Shown here in pieces: positions 1-11,524 of a stretch of DNA of 64,000 nucleotides. The notes below the pieces were generated by a model, which had not been told where the DNA came from, ran no database searches, and saw only the letters and a list, made by a program, of their open reading frames with translations. Location: contig OZ020305.1 of NCBI GenBank assembly GCA_963971305.1, positions 10,263,001 to 10,327,000 on the forward strand. The letters run 5' to 3'. Numbering within the stretch: the stretch's first letter is position 1; every line of letters begins with the position of its first letter. Source of the DNA: Arcuatula senhousia. Taxonomy: Eukaryota > Mollusca > Bivalvia > Mytilida > Mytilidae. A program made the position numbers and the translations under genes.

Positions 1-980
1 ATTGGTTTGTTTTACACCAAAATTTGTGTATGTATAGCTGGATGTCTGTGTTAAAAGAAAAAAGATTTGATTATGGTGTATAAATGAATTTTCAAGTACC
101 CTAACCCTTCAAAATAGCCTAAATCAGTGATTTTTCACTTTTTGGCCAAAATTACTTGGTTTTCAGTCACAATTTTGTGATTTTCTATGTGGCGCCACCC
201 CTCGCCCATCGAAATTTTTGGTGAAATATGAAGAAAATAATGTATTTATAAAATTTAAGCAAAAATATTTATGGGCGAGGGGTGGCGCCCATGTCTTTTT
301 CACCAAAAACCATGTGGAAAATTGTAAAATTTAGCTGAAATTAGCATATTTTCAATTTTAGCGTCACTTTATGGCGCAATTACAACGTCACAAGTACAGA
401 AAACTTTAAAATTGATTTTGTTTTGTAACAAGTAATAATTCTAGACTACTTGGCCACAAAAAATCTTATCTAACAAATGAATTTGAAAAATGGCCCGATT
501 TAGGGCCAAATATGAGGGTTCGTGGCTTTAGTCCTTTGTGCTAGATGCAAGATTAGAACAGAAAATAAGATATAATGGCTGCTCTATTTTTAATTTTGGA
601 GGGGGAACAGGCTTGTTTACTTTTAATTTTGAAATTTGGAGGCAGCTTGATTGAAAATTATACAGCAGGTTTTATAGGTGTTATTACCTGGTAATATTTT
701 CTTGTATTTTTCAGCATAATCCTAATTTGATTAATATTTGAAACCTCTTTTCTTTGGTCTAGATTGGTCTATTTAAGTGAAACTTTTCTTTGTTCCCTTA
801 GTATAAACTAATACATGTAAATGATTTTATGATTCCAACCTAATAAGTTTTGGATGCTTTTTGTCAAAATCACAAAAAATGGTATGCAATTACATGTACA
901 TTATTGGGAATGTTGTGTATTGTTGTAAAAAAAATGTGTTTTGGAAAATTTTCAAATGCCATGTACCTAAATTATTTCAG
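1..980. other. Intron of the coiled-coil gene, with a perfect inverted repeat
   Basis: No coding exon seen. A perfect 19-bp inverted repeat (GGCGCCACCCCTCGCCCAT at 191-209 and its complement at 271-289) encloses a 61-bp AT-rich spacer. It is strikingly GC-rich for this region and could be the core of a small transposable element. The stretch just before 981 holds a usable acceptor (ATTATTTCAG). Confidence 0.5.
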
Positions 981-3900
981 CATTTAGATGATGAAGAACA
1001 AAAGCAACAACAGGAACAGGAAACATTAAAAGAACAACAAGACATGACGATCAACAGAGTCCTTTCTAACAGTCTGGAGCTCAATGAGGAGTGAGTAACC
1101 ATAAAGTTAGGGTGGGAGGGGGGATAAGACATGACTATCAACCATGTACTTTAGATAGTCTGGAACTCAATTAAGTGTTAGTATTAGTTAGAGGGAGGGA
1201 GTGTAGGAATGGGAAGGGATCAAAAGACATGACTATCAACAGAGTCCTTTTTAACAGTCAAGAACTTAATGAGGAGTGAGTAATTCTGGGGAATGATATT
1301 CAAAGGGGGTAACCTACCAAGGTATACAATGACTCAATTATGTGTGAATTTTTTTTAAGGGGAAGTGAATTATATATACATGTATTATAACAATATGAGA
1401 CCTCAAAGACAATTAAGGGCATTAAACCCCAAAACCCCCCTCAACCCACACACAAAGACGAAAGAAGAATAAAAAAGAAGTATTTTTTTACTTTTGTAAA
1501 ACAAAATTCATTATTGATATGGAAGTTAATTATGTAATGAATTCTTTTACCCTATGTGTTCTTATTTTATGTGCTTATTCAAGGTATATATTCATAGACA
1601 TGTAGTAAACTCCATGATATTTTTTTCAGAGCCAAAAAGAAGATCATGAAAGAACATGAAATCAACATGCAAGCTGTCAATAACCAATTGCAGATGTCAA
1701 AACTACGCCAACAAAAAAAGTCAGTTTTGTTTGATACCCATAAAAGATAAAGAGATATGGAACTTTAAGTCACAGTCTCCATAAACCAAACATAACTTAT
1801 CTATCTAAACATGCTCTTTGAAAATGTGGGAAAACTAGCAAAAAAAATATGGTGCTGATTGCTGAATATAAAAAAGCCAAAAGATTATTTGAAAAGGGAT
1901 ACAATAAATGATAAAAGACATTCAAAAATATTAGGCTAGCTTTATAAATTGTTTCTTTAATTTGTGAAAAAAAATCTAGAAAATGCTTTTACTTTCAACA
2001 AAAAAGTCAATAAGCTTAAATGGACTCCCTTCCACTTTGCAATATAAAAACGCTACCAACATTCCCTCCCTGGGCAGCCTGGGTAGATTATTTTTCCCAG
2101 GTTGAAATATAAAACAAAACGCTGGTGACCTCTATTTTGTATGGGTCAATGATCTTTTTAACAAATAAAAGTGTACATTTGACATATTATTTTACGACGT
2201 CATTACCCAGGTTGTGCTAGGTCTACCACAAGTTTCCTACCTGGGGCTCAATGGGTTTGAATGTCGAACACAAGCTTTGTTTTTGGTCAAAATGCAGGAA
2301 GTTAAATTTGAGTTATAAAAATGTGAATGTTGGGTTTCAGGAAATCTTTCCCCAACTATTTTCTCAGCACACCCTTTTGATATCTTTGTTCTGTGGATTC
2401 AATTATTTTTGTGGATATCAATTTTTGTGGTTACTCCAAATAAGACATTTTGTTAGATTTTTTATTTTGATGTAGGCACATATTGCAAAATATAGTCAAT
2501 TTTAGAATAATACATTCTTCTTTTAGTGGTTGATTGACATCTGTGCAAACCACAAAAATTTATACCCCACCACAGTATGCAACATCAGCATGGTGTCCCT
2601 TATTGTGGCATTTGATTATGTTCATTGCTCGTCTACTTCCTATTTATCAAGTCCGGTCATTTTTGTCTTGACCTATTATTAGTTCTTGTTTATACCTATA
2701 GTTTGGATGCTAAACTTGCTAAGAGAAGAACCAAGCTTGCTGAGATAAGACAGAGAAGAGAAGAAGAACTGCTTAGTAAATCTAAAATGAACAAAGACGA
2801 GTATGATAGGCTGGCTAAACAATTGGTAGGTATTTGTTCACAGATATTGGGCTTTTTGAACTTTTTGTGAAATTAACATCATCAAAATCTGTGACCCTCT
2901 GTGACGTACTATGTCCCAGCATGGGCCAAATTTTTTAATTTAAATAGAATATTGCTTTTAAAACTTTTTTCCTAAAAAAAAAAGACCAGAAAATAATATT
3001 GAAGTAACTGAAAATTATTTTGAACTAGATATTCCAGACTCTCTATATGAATGTTAATTTAATGGTTATGATGATACATATATGATAATATTCATTTATA
3101 AATTGTTACCAATAACAAAATATTTACAAGTTTACTTTTTGAATTCAATGAAACTCTTTTCTTTTTTTTTCTTTTTTCAAATTACTATTATTAATAGGAA
3201 GATGAGTTAGCAGCTGAAGAGGAAAAAATAAACACAGAAAAGGAAGCAGCAATTATGGCTTTCAGAAGAAAGATGGCTGCTGAGACTGAAGCATTGCTCA
3301 TAGAACAGGAGAAATCACTAGGGGTCCTGATTGGAAAACTAGAGGTAAAAATTAAGACTTAAATATTACTTGAGGCATAAAATTATAAGACTTCAATATT
3401 CATAGGGTTCCTGATTGGAAAACTATAGGTATGAGATTGAAGCTTCAATATGTCTAGGTAATTGGAAAACTTGACATACAAAATTGGAAATTGAAAATTG
3501 AATTCATGGAGAAAAAATCCAGGGTATAAAATTGTGAATGTTGGGCAGCCGGGTGGATGGTTGTTTGGTGGTGAACAAGTGGGGAAAATATTTTCATATA
3601 GTATTCTCAGCAACAACCTATCACAGCCCCTTGATATTTGGTATACAGCATCAGCATGGAGTCCCATAACATGGGGTTTGATTTAAGACCTGTCGCTCAA
3701 CTACTTTCTGTTTATCAAAATCCAGCCATATTTGACTTTAACAGATTTTTAAAGTACCGTATATATCAATGAATGATATTAACTGCATCATATTTACTCT
3801 TTTGGAAGTGAAAATACAGGTTATAGAAAGGTAAATGTTCAAAAAAGGTAAAAAAAGGTAAGATTTATTTAGCGTCGATGAATACACATCAGTGATGTGA

Positions 3901-6900
3901 TGTGTACACAAGTCAAACAATTAACATAGGCTCTGAAGAGCTTTTGACCGATGGCAAGATTAACGACTGTTTGGCTTATATGAGGCCCTTGCATGGTTGC
4001 CAGGATCAAGAAACCAAATGTTCTCGATACAATGGTATGTTTGTGTTAACATTGTATGATTTCTGTGATTAGTTCTATCTTTTTAATTGCAACAGATTGG
4101 TGCTGCCAGAAGACAAGCCCTTCTTACCAAACAGGATACTCAGTTACAAAGCTTACAGGTATGGCTTATTTTGATAATGTATCAATGTTGCTATGAATGA
4201 TCACCCCATCTATTATTCAATTATTGAATAGGGGTATATGTATTGTGTATTTTGTTATATGGATTTGGAAAATATGTAAAGACTAGATCTTTCTGTAGTT
4301 TAAGAAACCTGAAGATGTGTACCACCCCTATTGAGATTTTATTTTAATAATTTCATTGATGACATGTTGGAAATAGCTGTATTCTTTTGTGTGACACAGG
4401 TCCAGACAACAAATGAGTGAACAATCTGGCTTATAAAATGGTGAATGTCAGGCGGCAGTCAGCGGATGCAGGGGGAAATAATTTTTGTTACAGTTTTCTA
4501 AGCAACTACTAATCATTGCCCCTTGATATTTAGTATACAGCATCAGCATGTGCTCCCATAATATAGGATTCTATTTCAGTTCTATCACTCACCTACTTCC
4601 TGTTTAATAAAACTTGCCATTTTTGAATTTGACAGATTTCGTTTATTTTTAGGATCAGCTGGAGAAGAAGTTGACAGACGGTACAGTGAAAGTGTCGGCA
4701 GTAGATCAGATTCTTCATTTTATAATTTGACAGATTTCGTTTATTTTTAGGATCAGATGGAGAAGAAGTTGACAGATGGAACAGTGAAAGTGTCAGCAGT
4801 AGATCAGATCCTTCATTTTATAATTCGACAGATTTCGTTTATTTTTAGGATCAGCTGGAGAAGAAGTTGACAGATGGTACAGTTAAAGTGTCAGCAGTAG
4901 ATCAGATCCTTCATTTTATAATTTGACAGATTTTGTTTACTTTTTAGGATCAGTTGGAGAAGAAGTTGACAGATGGTACAGTTAAAGTGTCGGCAGTAGA
5001 TCAGATTCTTCATTTTATAATTTGACAGATTTTGTTTATTTTTAGGATCAGCTGGAGAAGAAGTTGACGGATGGTACAGTGAAAGTGTCGGCAGTAGATC
5101 AGATTCTGTTTATTTTTTAGGATCAGCTAGAGAAGAAGTTGACGGATGGTACAGTTAAAGTGTCGGCAGTTGACCAGATCCTTCAGCAGCACCGTAACCA
5201 GATGGAGTACGTCCACGGCCAGATCGAGAACAAACGGGAACATCAAATCCAAGTTATACAGGACAGAGTTCAGGCTAAAAAACTTCAGAAAGAACAGTAT
5301 GTGCACTTGTGATTAGAATTTTGTACAAACCTATTACCTCTGTGGCATAAAAAACTACGTTTGTTCTAATGTACAATTTCAAAAACTATGAATGGTTTTG
5401 ATTTTTATTTACTGACTCATTTGAAAATGGAGAAACAAACAAATAATAGGGAGGTTAAGCAAGCATATGTGTATGGGTACGGGTACTTGTAGAAGGGGAA
5501 TGCTCTACTTTTATGATGTATAACGTCATCGATTTTCGACTTCTACACGTAGGTGAAACTTGTAATGTCGCCACTATATGTACGTGCTAACTTGTACAGT
5601 TTATTTGTCCTACACAATTAATAGTGCATTTGCCAATTGTTGTTCACTTTGATTATTTTGGGTACTTAGTCATATTTTACAGGATTTTACTGTTACCGTC
5701 GGTAACCAGCCACCGGACAAGGAATAGAACATCGCTTGCTCTCAATGCAATTCCGATATTTTGAATACACTAATCAAAGCATATTTGAATGATTTTGATA
5801 TCGTAGTATGAAATGATGTGGTATATATTATTAGAATATGGTGTCAAAAACATTTAAATCTCTTTTAGTTGTTTAAATTTTTAAAAGACATACATGATAA
5901 AATCCGAGGCTTGTCCTATTTCTATCCATTTGGAAACCTACGGGATTTTTCATAACGGTATTATAAACGGAAAATTAAATCGATCACGGAATAAAAATCC
6001 GATATTAATTGGCAAATGGTATATTACCAATAATGATAGTCTTTGGTATTTGATTCATATTACAGACTAAAAATAATTGATTTAAAGCCATCTTTTTTTG
6101 AAAAATATCAATCGCAAATTTGACTGCCACGAAGTCTACATACCCGTTCACAGGTAGGCTTGCTTAACTTCTCTAATAGTTAGGCATGTAAAAAAAGGCA
6201 ACTAAAAAGTATACACCAAAGAAAACAATAACACTTAAAAACCACACTTTATATACAAAACACTCATATAACTTCTAAATTGTAATCAGCAGTGTATTGA
6301 TATAATATAGAGGAAAGGTTTGTCTTGAATGTCTCTTAAATTATATCACTGCAAAAAAAATGAGCTCCAAACTTTTTTCTCTTAACCTTGTAAGTCTTCA
6401 AGCACAGTGAATAAATGCAATTAAGTTGTGGCATGGAAGTGTAACTGAGCATTTTTGTAAATATTTGTCAAAATAAATGAGTCAATTATTGGTCTGCAAT
6501 GTTAAAAAAGGATGATTTTTGAAAACAAAATGTTCTGTTTAATTTTTCAGAGAGCTACAGGATGAAAAAGATGAGGAAAAAGAGGAAGTAAAATCAGGAT
6601 CTATCAGGAGACGGGGTGCTGGGTAAGTTAAGATATAAGAGTTTTACTGATCAATTTTTTCTATTGTACAGGTGACAGTACTTTTGTTGGTAACAATATT
6701 CCAAAGCATTCGAAGATCCATATTGGACTTCAAACGTACAGGGTTCAACCTGTTGTGGTTGTATCATGCTGGGCTCTGCATAGCTTTTTATCAAATTCCT
6801 GAGTTTGATCAGCCCACATACTAATTAATTGTAAAATTTTCATGACTGAACTGTTACAACTTGATTTGTTGAAATCAGTTTCACATTTACTAGCTGATTT

Positions 6901-9367
6901 AAACTCCTAGAACCTCTAGGTAATGCAGATATATACGCAGGCTGATATTTTTGAGTGTTTATCAAGTAAACTTTGTGTAATCAGGGATATCAGTTGTGAG
7001 CATTAGCTCAAAGATTGACCTTATTGTTTGTTTATTTTCAGACAAGCAGCTGCTGTCCTGAAGTTAAATTATTTAGAACAACAGCACAGGAGACAGAGGG
7101 AAGAACTTGATATGGAAATGAAGGCGGAGCTTGAGAAAAGTAAAGAGGCTCTCAACAGGGATCTAGAAATATCATTAGACCAAGAATTAAAGGTTTGGCT
7201 TATATTTGATCGAATTCATAAAAAAATACAGTGGTTTCATTACTGTAAATGTGGAAACATTTGGGTGCTGGTAATTTTGGCTTAATTTGCAATAAAAAAT
7301 ATCTGAGAAAATATCCCCCACAAGAATGGATTATTCTTTAAGATGAGAGAATGAATAATGAAATGTTATTTTTTCCTCCATGCAAAACTTTACAAAAACA
7401 AGAAAATATCACCATTTGAAAATTTCCATGTTTACAGTATCCCGGACAGATTTATTTATTAAGTACTAATTAAAGTAATTTTTGTGGGTGGCAGTCAATC
7501 ATGAGAATAAGGAATCAACAAAGTCAAAGTGCTGATTATGTTGATTACTCCTAGCAACCTATGCAAACCATGAAACTTTAATGCCAAGGAAATGTCTTTT
7601 TGATTTGGATACCTATAAAAATAAATGAACCACAGTTAGAAAAAAATCACATTGAACAGATGTACACTTTGCACATTTTTTAATCAAATTAGTATGTGTA
7701 TGTTATGACCAATTGTTTGGTTCTACTCAATATTTATTACCCAGCAAGTCACCCTTTTTGTATCAATATAAAATTTAAAATCCATATTTTCCAATTTAAG
7801 CATACTGTTGCAATCTTGTAAATAAGTCATGATAAGCAACCTCAAAACTCTTGCTTTGAAGCCATATAAGATTATTAATCAGTTATTTTGTAATTTTTTA
7901 GGAGCAAAAGAAGCAGTTCCTAAACCAGCTAGCAGCAGCAACAGACTTGTCTAAGCGAGACTTGGAAAATGCTGTGGATACAGCAATCAAAGGTAAACTT
8001 TATTAACTTCTTCTTGGAATGACCACTTGTTTGCAAAATTTGTAGAATGCAAATGCTTTTGAATATCCAAATGCTCTTTCTTTGATCACTTTATAATTGG
8101 TTTTGAATCATATCTAATATGTCTTTGTTCTTGGGCAATGGCAAGATAGTGAGTCAGTATCACTGGCCACATTTAAGGCGGCTGTCTGTTTTTCAATGTG
8201 GATTTATAATTACTTGTAATTGCCATTGTTGATGTAGATTGTATTGTGATTGTGTACACTTGCACCACATCTCATAATCTACTCTTTTTCTTTAACCAGT
8301 AACTTCTTAAATTAAGTTCAGATTAAGCGAAGGTGGAATGGTGGAATAACAAAAGACCACACAACTTGAGACTCATTTGTAAAACTTAAAATTTTTTGGC
8401 AGTTTGTCAAATTCTATTGTCTGAACAACCTTATGAAAATGTCATCTATTCTTTCAGTAGAATTTAAAGTTTTATTTCTTTTGACATTTTATCCTATTAA
8501 TGTCATCTATTCTTTAAGTAGAATCTTAAGTTTTTATATCTATTGACATTTTATCTTATTTATCCATTACATAGATACTGGTGGAAACCAAAGGGCAGCT
8601 AAGAAACTTGGCAAAGAACTTCGCCAGGGACTGGAACGGGCCAAAACAGAGATGTACGATGACGATGATGATATGGGTTAGTACCAAAGAGATGACACTA
8701 TTGATTTAACAGTCTCTATGAAATCTGCCTGACCCTGGTCGGACAGGCAAATTCTCATTTTGTGAGTCTAGCTGACAGGACCAAAGTCAGGCACATTTTT
8801 AACCAAGAAGAAGACAAATCCTGCAAAAATATCTTAAGCTAGGCAAAACTTTTTTAATTATATGACAATTCTTTAGGTAGGCAAAACTATTGTAATTATA
8901 TAACCATTCTTTAGCTAAGCAAAACTTTTTTAAATATAACACCGTTCTTTAGCTAGGCAAAACTTTTTTTGATTTTCTGTCCAGTACTGGCATGCTGAAA
9001 TTTTGTAACTTTTGTCATGACTTGACATAAATTATAAATATGACAGCTGAAAGTTAAGACCAAATTAATTTCTTGACACCTTGAAATTTGGTCATTTGGC
9101 GTTAAGAAATACAAATAAACAATTGAATAGACGATAAAGTTTTTCATGACATATTATACATTTTATTACGACTTTTTACTTCTATTTTTAGATTACTCAG
9201 AATATGGTAGGCCTAATTCTGGATCATTGACAGAAACTTTACGACCAATGTCAGGGGCTGTAAAAACAAAAGGCAAGAAAAAGGGCAAAAAATCCTCCAC
9301 AAGTGTGTATCCAGAACGCAGAGAGGGGTGGGGCAATCAGGGATATGACAGCGATGAATTGTTATAG
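981..9367 (+). CDS. Coiled-coil protein, C-terminal 433 residues (11 exons, 5' end outside window)
   Basis: I do not recognise this gene. Exons read by eye: 981-1090, 1630-1719, 2702-2825, 3198-3344, 4096-4158, 5121-5296, 6551-6622, 7042-7192, 7902-7992, 8575-8676, 9192-9367. All have AG acceptors and GT donors, and all phases join without a stop: 1302 nt, 433 residues plus TAG at 9365-9367. The protein is almost wholly charged alpha-helical coiled coil, rich in Glu, Lys, Gln and Arg (for example AKLAKRRTKLAEIRQRREEE), with no membrane segment. A DDDDD run and a basic KGKKKGKK patch lie near the end; the last residues are WGNQGYDSDELL. The opening exon starts in phase 0 with no convincing start codon, so more exons lie upstream. 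A structural or ciliary coiled-coil role, such as a limbin-like protein, is possible but unproven. Confidence is high for the gene and low for function. Confidence 0.85.
1041..1283 (+). repeat. Tandem partial copies of an exon 3' end with its splice donor
   Basis: The last 50 bases of the exon ending at 1090, with the donor GTGAGT, occur again at about 1128-1177 (degenerate, donor lost) and 1226-1281. The third copy keeps the junction GAGGA/GTGAGTAA, so a second good-looking donor lies about 185 bases into the intron. It has no acceptor of its own nearby. Confidence 0.75.
1384..1460 (+). repeat. Possible 3' end of a SINE-like repeat
   Basis: The block reading AGGGCATTAAACCCCAAAA with a following CA-rich tail resembles the end of the longer repeat at 26810-27000 (AAAGGGCATTAAACACCAAC). 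Only this short end is seen. Confidence 0.3.
2215..2690 (+). repeat. Family A interspersed repeat, split by a nested inverted-repeat element
   Basis: Family A is recognised by a block like TTGATATTTGGTATACAGCA, then CATCAGCATGG and, about 60 bases on, CTACTTCCTGTTTA. Here the first half (about 2215-2390) and second half (2577-2690) are separated by the element at 2391-2575. The end of the repeat abuts the acceptor of the exon starting at 2702. Confidence 0.65.
2391..2575. mobile_element. Short inverted-repeat element (MITE-like, CTGTGG family)
   Basis: Starts CTGTGGATTCAATTATTTTT and ends with the near complement (CACAAAAATTTATACCCCAC then CACAG). Related copies lie at 48805-49017 and 55083-55327. 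No coding capacity. It interrupts a family A repeat, so it is the younger of the two. TA target duplication is suggested but not certain. Confidence 0.6.
3320..3470 (+). repeat. Second exon-end duplication (exon 3198-3344)
   Basis: The last 25 bases of the exon and its donor are repeated at 3404-3433 as a near copy ending CTATAG/GTATGA. A weaker trace follows at about 3455-3475. The copy carries a potential donor but no upstream acceptor. Confidence 0.6.
3525..3745 (+). repeat. Family A interspersed repeat
   Basis: Contains CTTGATATTTGGTATACAGC at 3630-3649, then ATCAGCATGG and a CTACTTTCTGTTTATC block. Intronic, same strand as the gene. Confidence 0.65.
3840..3965 (-). repeat. Probable LINE 3'-end fragment
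   Basis: The stretch GGCTCTGAAGAGCTTTTGAC resembles the 3' end of the LINE at 56915-60520 (CTCTGATGAGCTTTTTACCG at about 56926). Orientation would be minus. Short and diverged. Confidence 0.35.
4436..4652 (+). repeat. Family A repeat abutting an exon acceptor
   Basis: Carries CTTGATATTTAGTATACAGC, CATCAGCATG and CTACTTCCTGTTTAATAAAA, and runs into the ATTTTTAG acceptor of the first exon copy at 4653. The repeat's end (TTTGACAGATTTCGTTTATT) is itself part of the unit amplified in the following array. Confidence 0.65.
4653..5296 (+). repeat. Six-copy tandem array of an exon start with its splice acceptor
   Basis: The first 67-72 bases of an exon, preceded by a polypyrimidine-TTTTTAG acceptor, are repeated with a period of about 98 bases. 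Exon starts are at 4653, 4751, 4849, 4948, 5046 and 5121; the fifth unit is shortened to 75 bases. Only the last copy (5121-5296) extends to the full 176-base exon with a donor (GTATGT). Copies 1, 3 and 4 run in frame into a TGA soon after the shared region, and copy 2 has CGA there. Differences between copies are nearly all synonymous. Confidence 0.9.
5450..6173. mobile_element. Non-autonomous inverted-repeat DNA element, intronic
   Basis: Imperfect terminal inverted repeats (GGAGGTTAAGCAAGC at the left, complement GAGAAGTTAAGCAAGC at the right), 724 bp, flanked by direct TAATAG repeats (5444-5449 and 6174-6179). No ORF of note. The 6-bp flanking duplication is seen directly; the superfamily is not assigned. 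Confidence 0.65.
8438..8562 (+). repeat. Two-copy tandem repeat, about 62 bp
   Basis: ATGTCATCTATTCTTTCAGT and ATGTCATCTATTCTTTAAGT begin two adjacent diverged units just upstream of the exon at 8575. Confidence 0.6.
8833..8972 (+). repeat. Short tandem repeat, about 43 bp, 3-4 copies
   Basis: AGCTAGGCAAAACTTTTTT recurs four times, separated by an ATTATATGACAATTCTTT-like spacer, inside the last intron of the coiled-coil gene. Confidence 0.65.
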
Positions 9368-11100
9368 TAACTCGTTTATAGATGGGATACATGGATTTTA
9401 TATGAGATTTTGAAAATTATTTGTTATTGTATATTTTTGCATTTTTCTACATGATCCAAAAGTTATTTACAAAATTGAATGTTGTTGTCTATTGATTTGT
9501 TTTTATTTGAATATGTCAGTTAAATATTTATTTATATGAACTACACAAACTTATTAAGTTTAAAACATTTCAAGTACTGCAAGATGATTATTGTAGTATT
9601 TTATATGGTACCATTTTGGGTAGTGTCCATAATGGTTTGATTCTGAAGAATTAAAATCTACAATATAAAAAAACGAAAAAATTGGCAACTCTCTCCCAAA
9701 CTGCTTATTGTAGTCATGTAAACATTTTTCGTTTATTACATTGATATTAAAATTGATTATTTAATTTTATGGCCAAAATAGTTCCTTAAAAATTGTCTGT
9801 TTAAAAAAATTGTGTGCTGAAAAAAATTATAAAATTAGTGCTCAGTCAATTTATACTTATAACTAATCCACAAAAACCAGAAAAGTATTCTGGAAAATGT
9901 ACATTCATTTCTTGGAGCATATTTTCATTAAACAGGAGATTTAAGTAAGATGTAAAAATTTCTTCCTATATTGTCAATGTCAAATGTAATGGGGTTCAAT
10001 CTTGAGAAATTACTTTCCAATAACATATTTTGTTCAAATTTGTAAAGTTGTTGTTGGTCATTTGTTTCTATTCATACCACATTACCATTCTATTTATATG
10101 ACTTACATTAGACACTGGTACAGTTGGCAGTTCTTCTTTTGATTTGATAACTCAAAGACTCATTATTCATCAACTTGTCTCAATTCAATGTCTACTTTTC
10201 TTGTTTATGTGTTGTTAGTAAAAATCTAAAGTGACTGATGTTTATGTAATCAGTGTCTGTTGATATTTTAATGTTTATAAATATTTACATTTCATAAATG
10301 TTAAGATGTTTGTTGTATTTTTTGTGTCAAATTTGTTTTTAATACTTCTATATGTTTTGATCTTGCAAATTATTCGTTTCCCTGGGTAAACAATTTTGCT
10401 ATCTCATTTTGGTACTCAGGGATTATATGTATTCAAAGTTTGTCGACCAAATTTTTAATGAAACTTGAATAGGAATTTTTTACTGAACATAGAGATCTGG
10501 GAAATCGCTTATTATGCAAGTTTTTTTACTTAATGGTATTGAAAAATATCCTTTAAACTGAATTTATTTTGAGGCAATAAGCATAGTCTATAGCAGGGAT
10601 TTTTTGTGAGTTAACCAAATTTCCTAATTTGCAATCAAGATAGTTATACATAATCTAAGCAGTTATTTATTTGCTGTTCCTTAGATTTTATAGGAGTAAT
10701 TTTGTTAGTTACCAATTTATAATGTATTAGCAAACTTTTTCTATTTTCTTCCTTCATAGGATCTTGCATATTTAGGGGTAAAATTATTACTTATTATTTG
10801 TCAGAGATTATTGGTCAATTATCAAACAGCTGAAAATCTTTTAAAAATAGTAATTTAGCCTTGACAGTTGTGAAAATTTTGTCCAATTCTGTATGTATTC
10901 TTTAACGTGTATTTTCAGGTCGTCTATTTATTTGTTCCGTCCAGTAATTTGTTATTTTATTATTCTATCTGTGATAAATATTTCATTATTTTTCATTATT
11001 TAATTTTAGTGTCAATACATGTTTATGTACATTTTATTTATTAATTTTATACTTTTACCATGACATAAAAGAATATAACACAGTAATAAATTGTTTTGAA
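9368..11100 (+). other. 3'UTR of the coiled-coil gene (inferred)
   Basis: AT-rich sequence with no coding exon follows the stop codon. The clearest poly(A) signal is AATAAA at 11085-11090; the end of the transcript is inferred from it. No other structure noted. Confidence 0.45.
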
Positions 11101-11524
11101 TTACAATCGCATTTAAATGTAGTAAACAATTTGAAATTTTCTTGCTTTATACTTGCAAAAACTATTTTAGATTAGAGAAAGTTTATACATGTATTAAAGA
11201 TCAAATTAAAATTAAGCTTTTCTACCTCAAACAATCTACAATATAAAAGCTGAAAAAAAAAATACAAAAATTATTTAGCATTCAAAAACAAGCTAAATGA
11301 AGGCATCAACTGAACTGCATTAGGTTTTCCTGTAATGGAAATCTTTATTGAGACCACAGAACTTAAGCAGGTTTGATTTGAACAGAAGTTATTTCCCTTT
11401 ATCTCCCCAAAAACAATTGCCATTATTTTTATGAACTGTGGAAAATTAGTGAATTCCATTTAGAATTTGGTTCAAGTGTAGCCTCTGGTGCAAATGATCT
11501 TTCACTATAGTAAAAGATTTTTAG

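Noticed and set aside
1128..1281. Copies of the exon end as additional real exons
   Set aside because: They have donor-like ends but no acceptor or polypyrimidine tract directly upstream.
981..9367. Naming the coiled-coil gene as limbin/EVC2, trichohyalin or a myosin tail
   Set aside because: Charged coiled coils look alike; no specific signature was seen.
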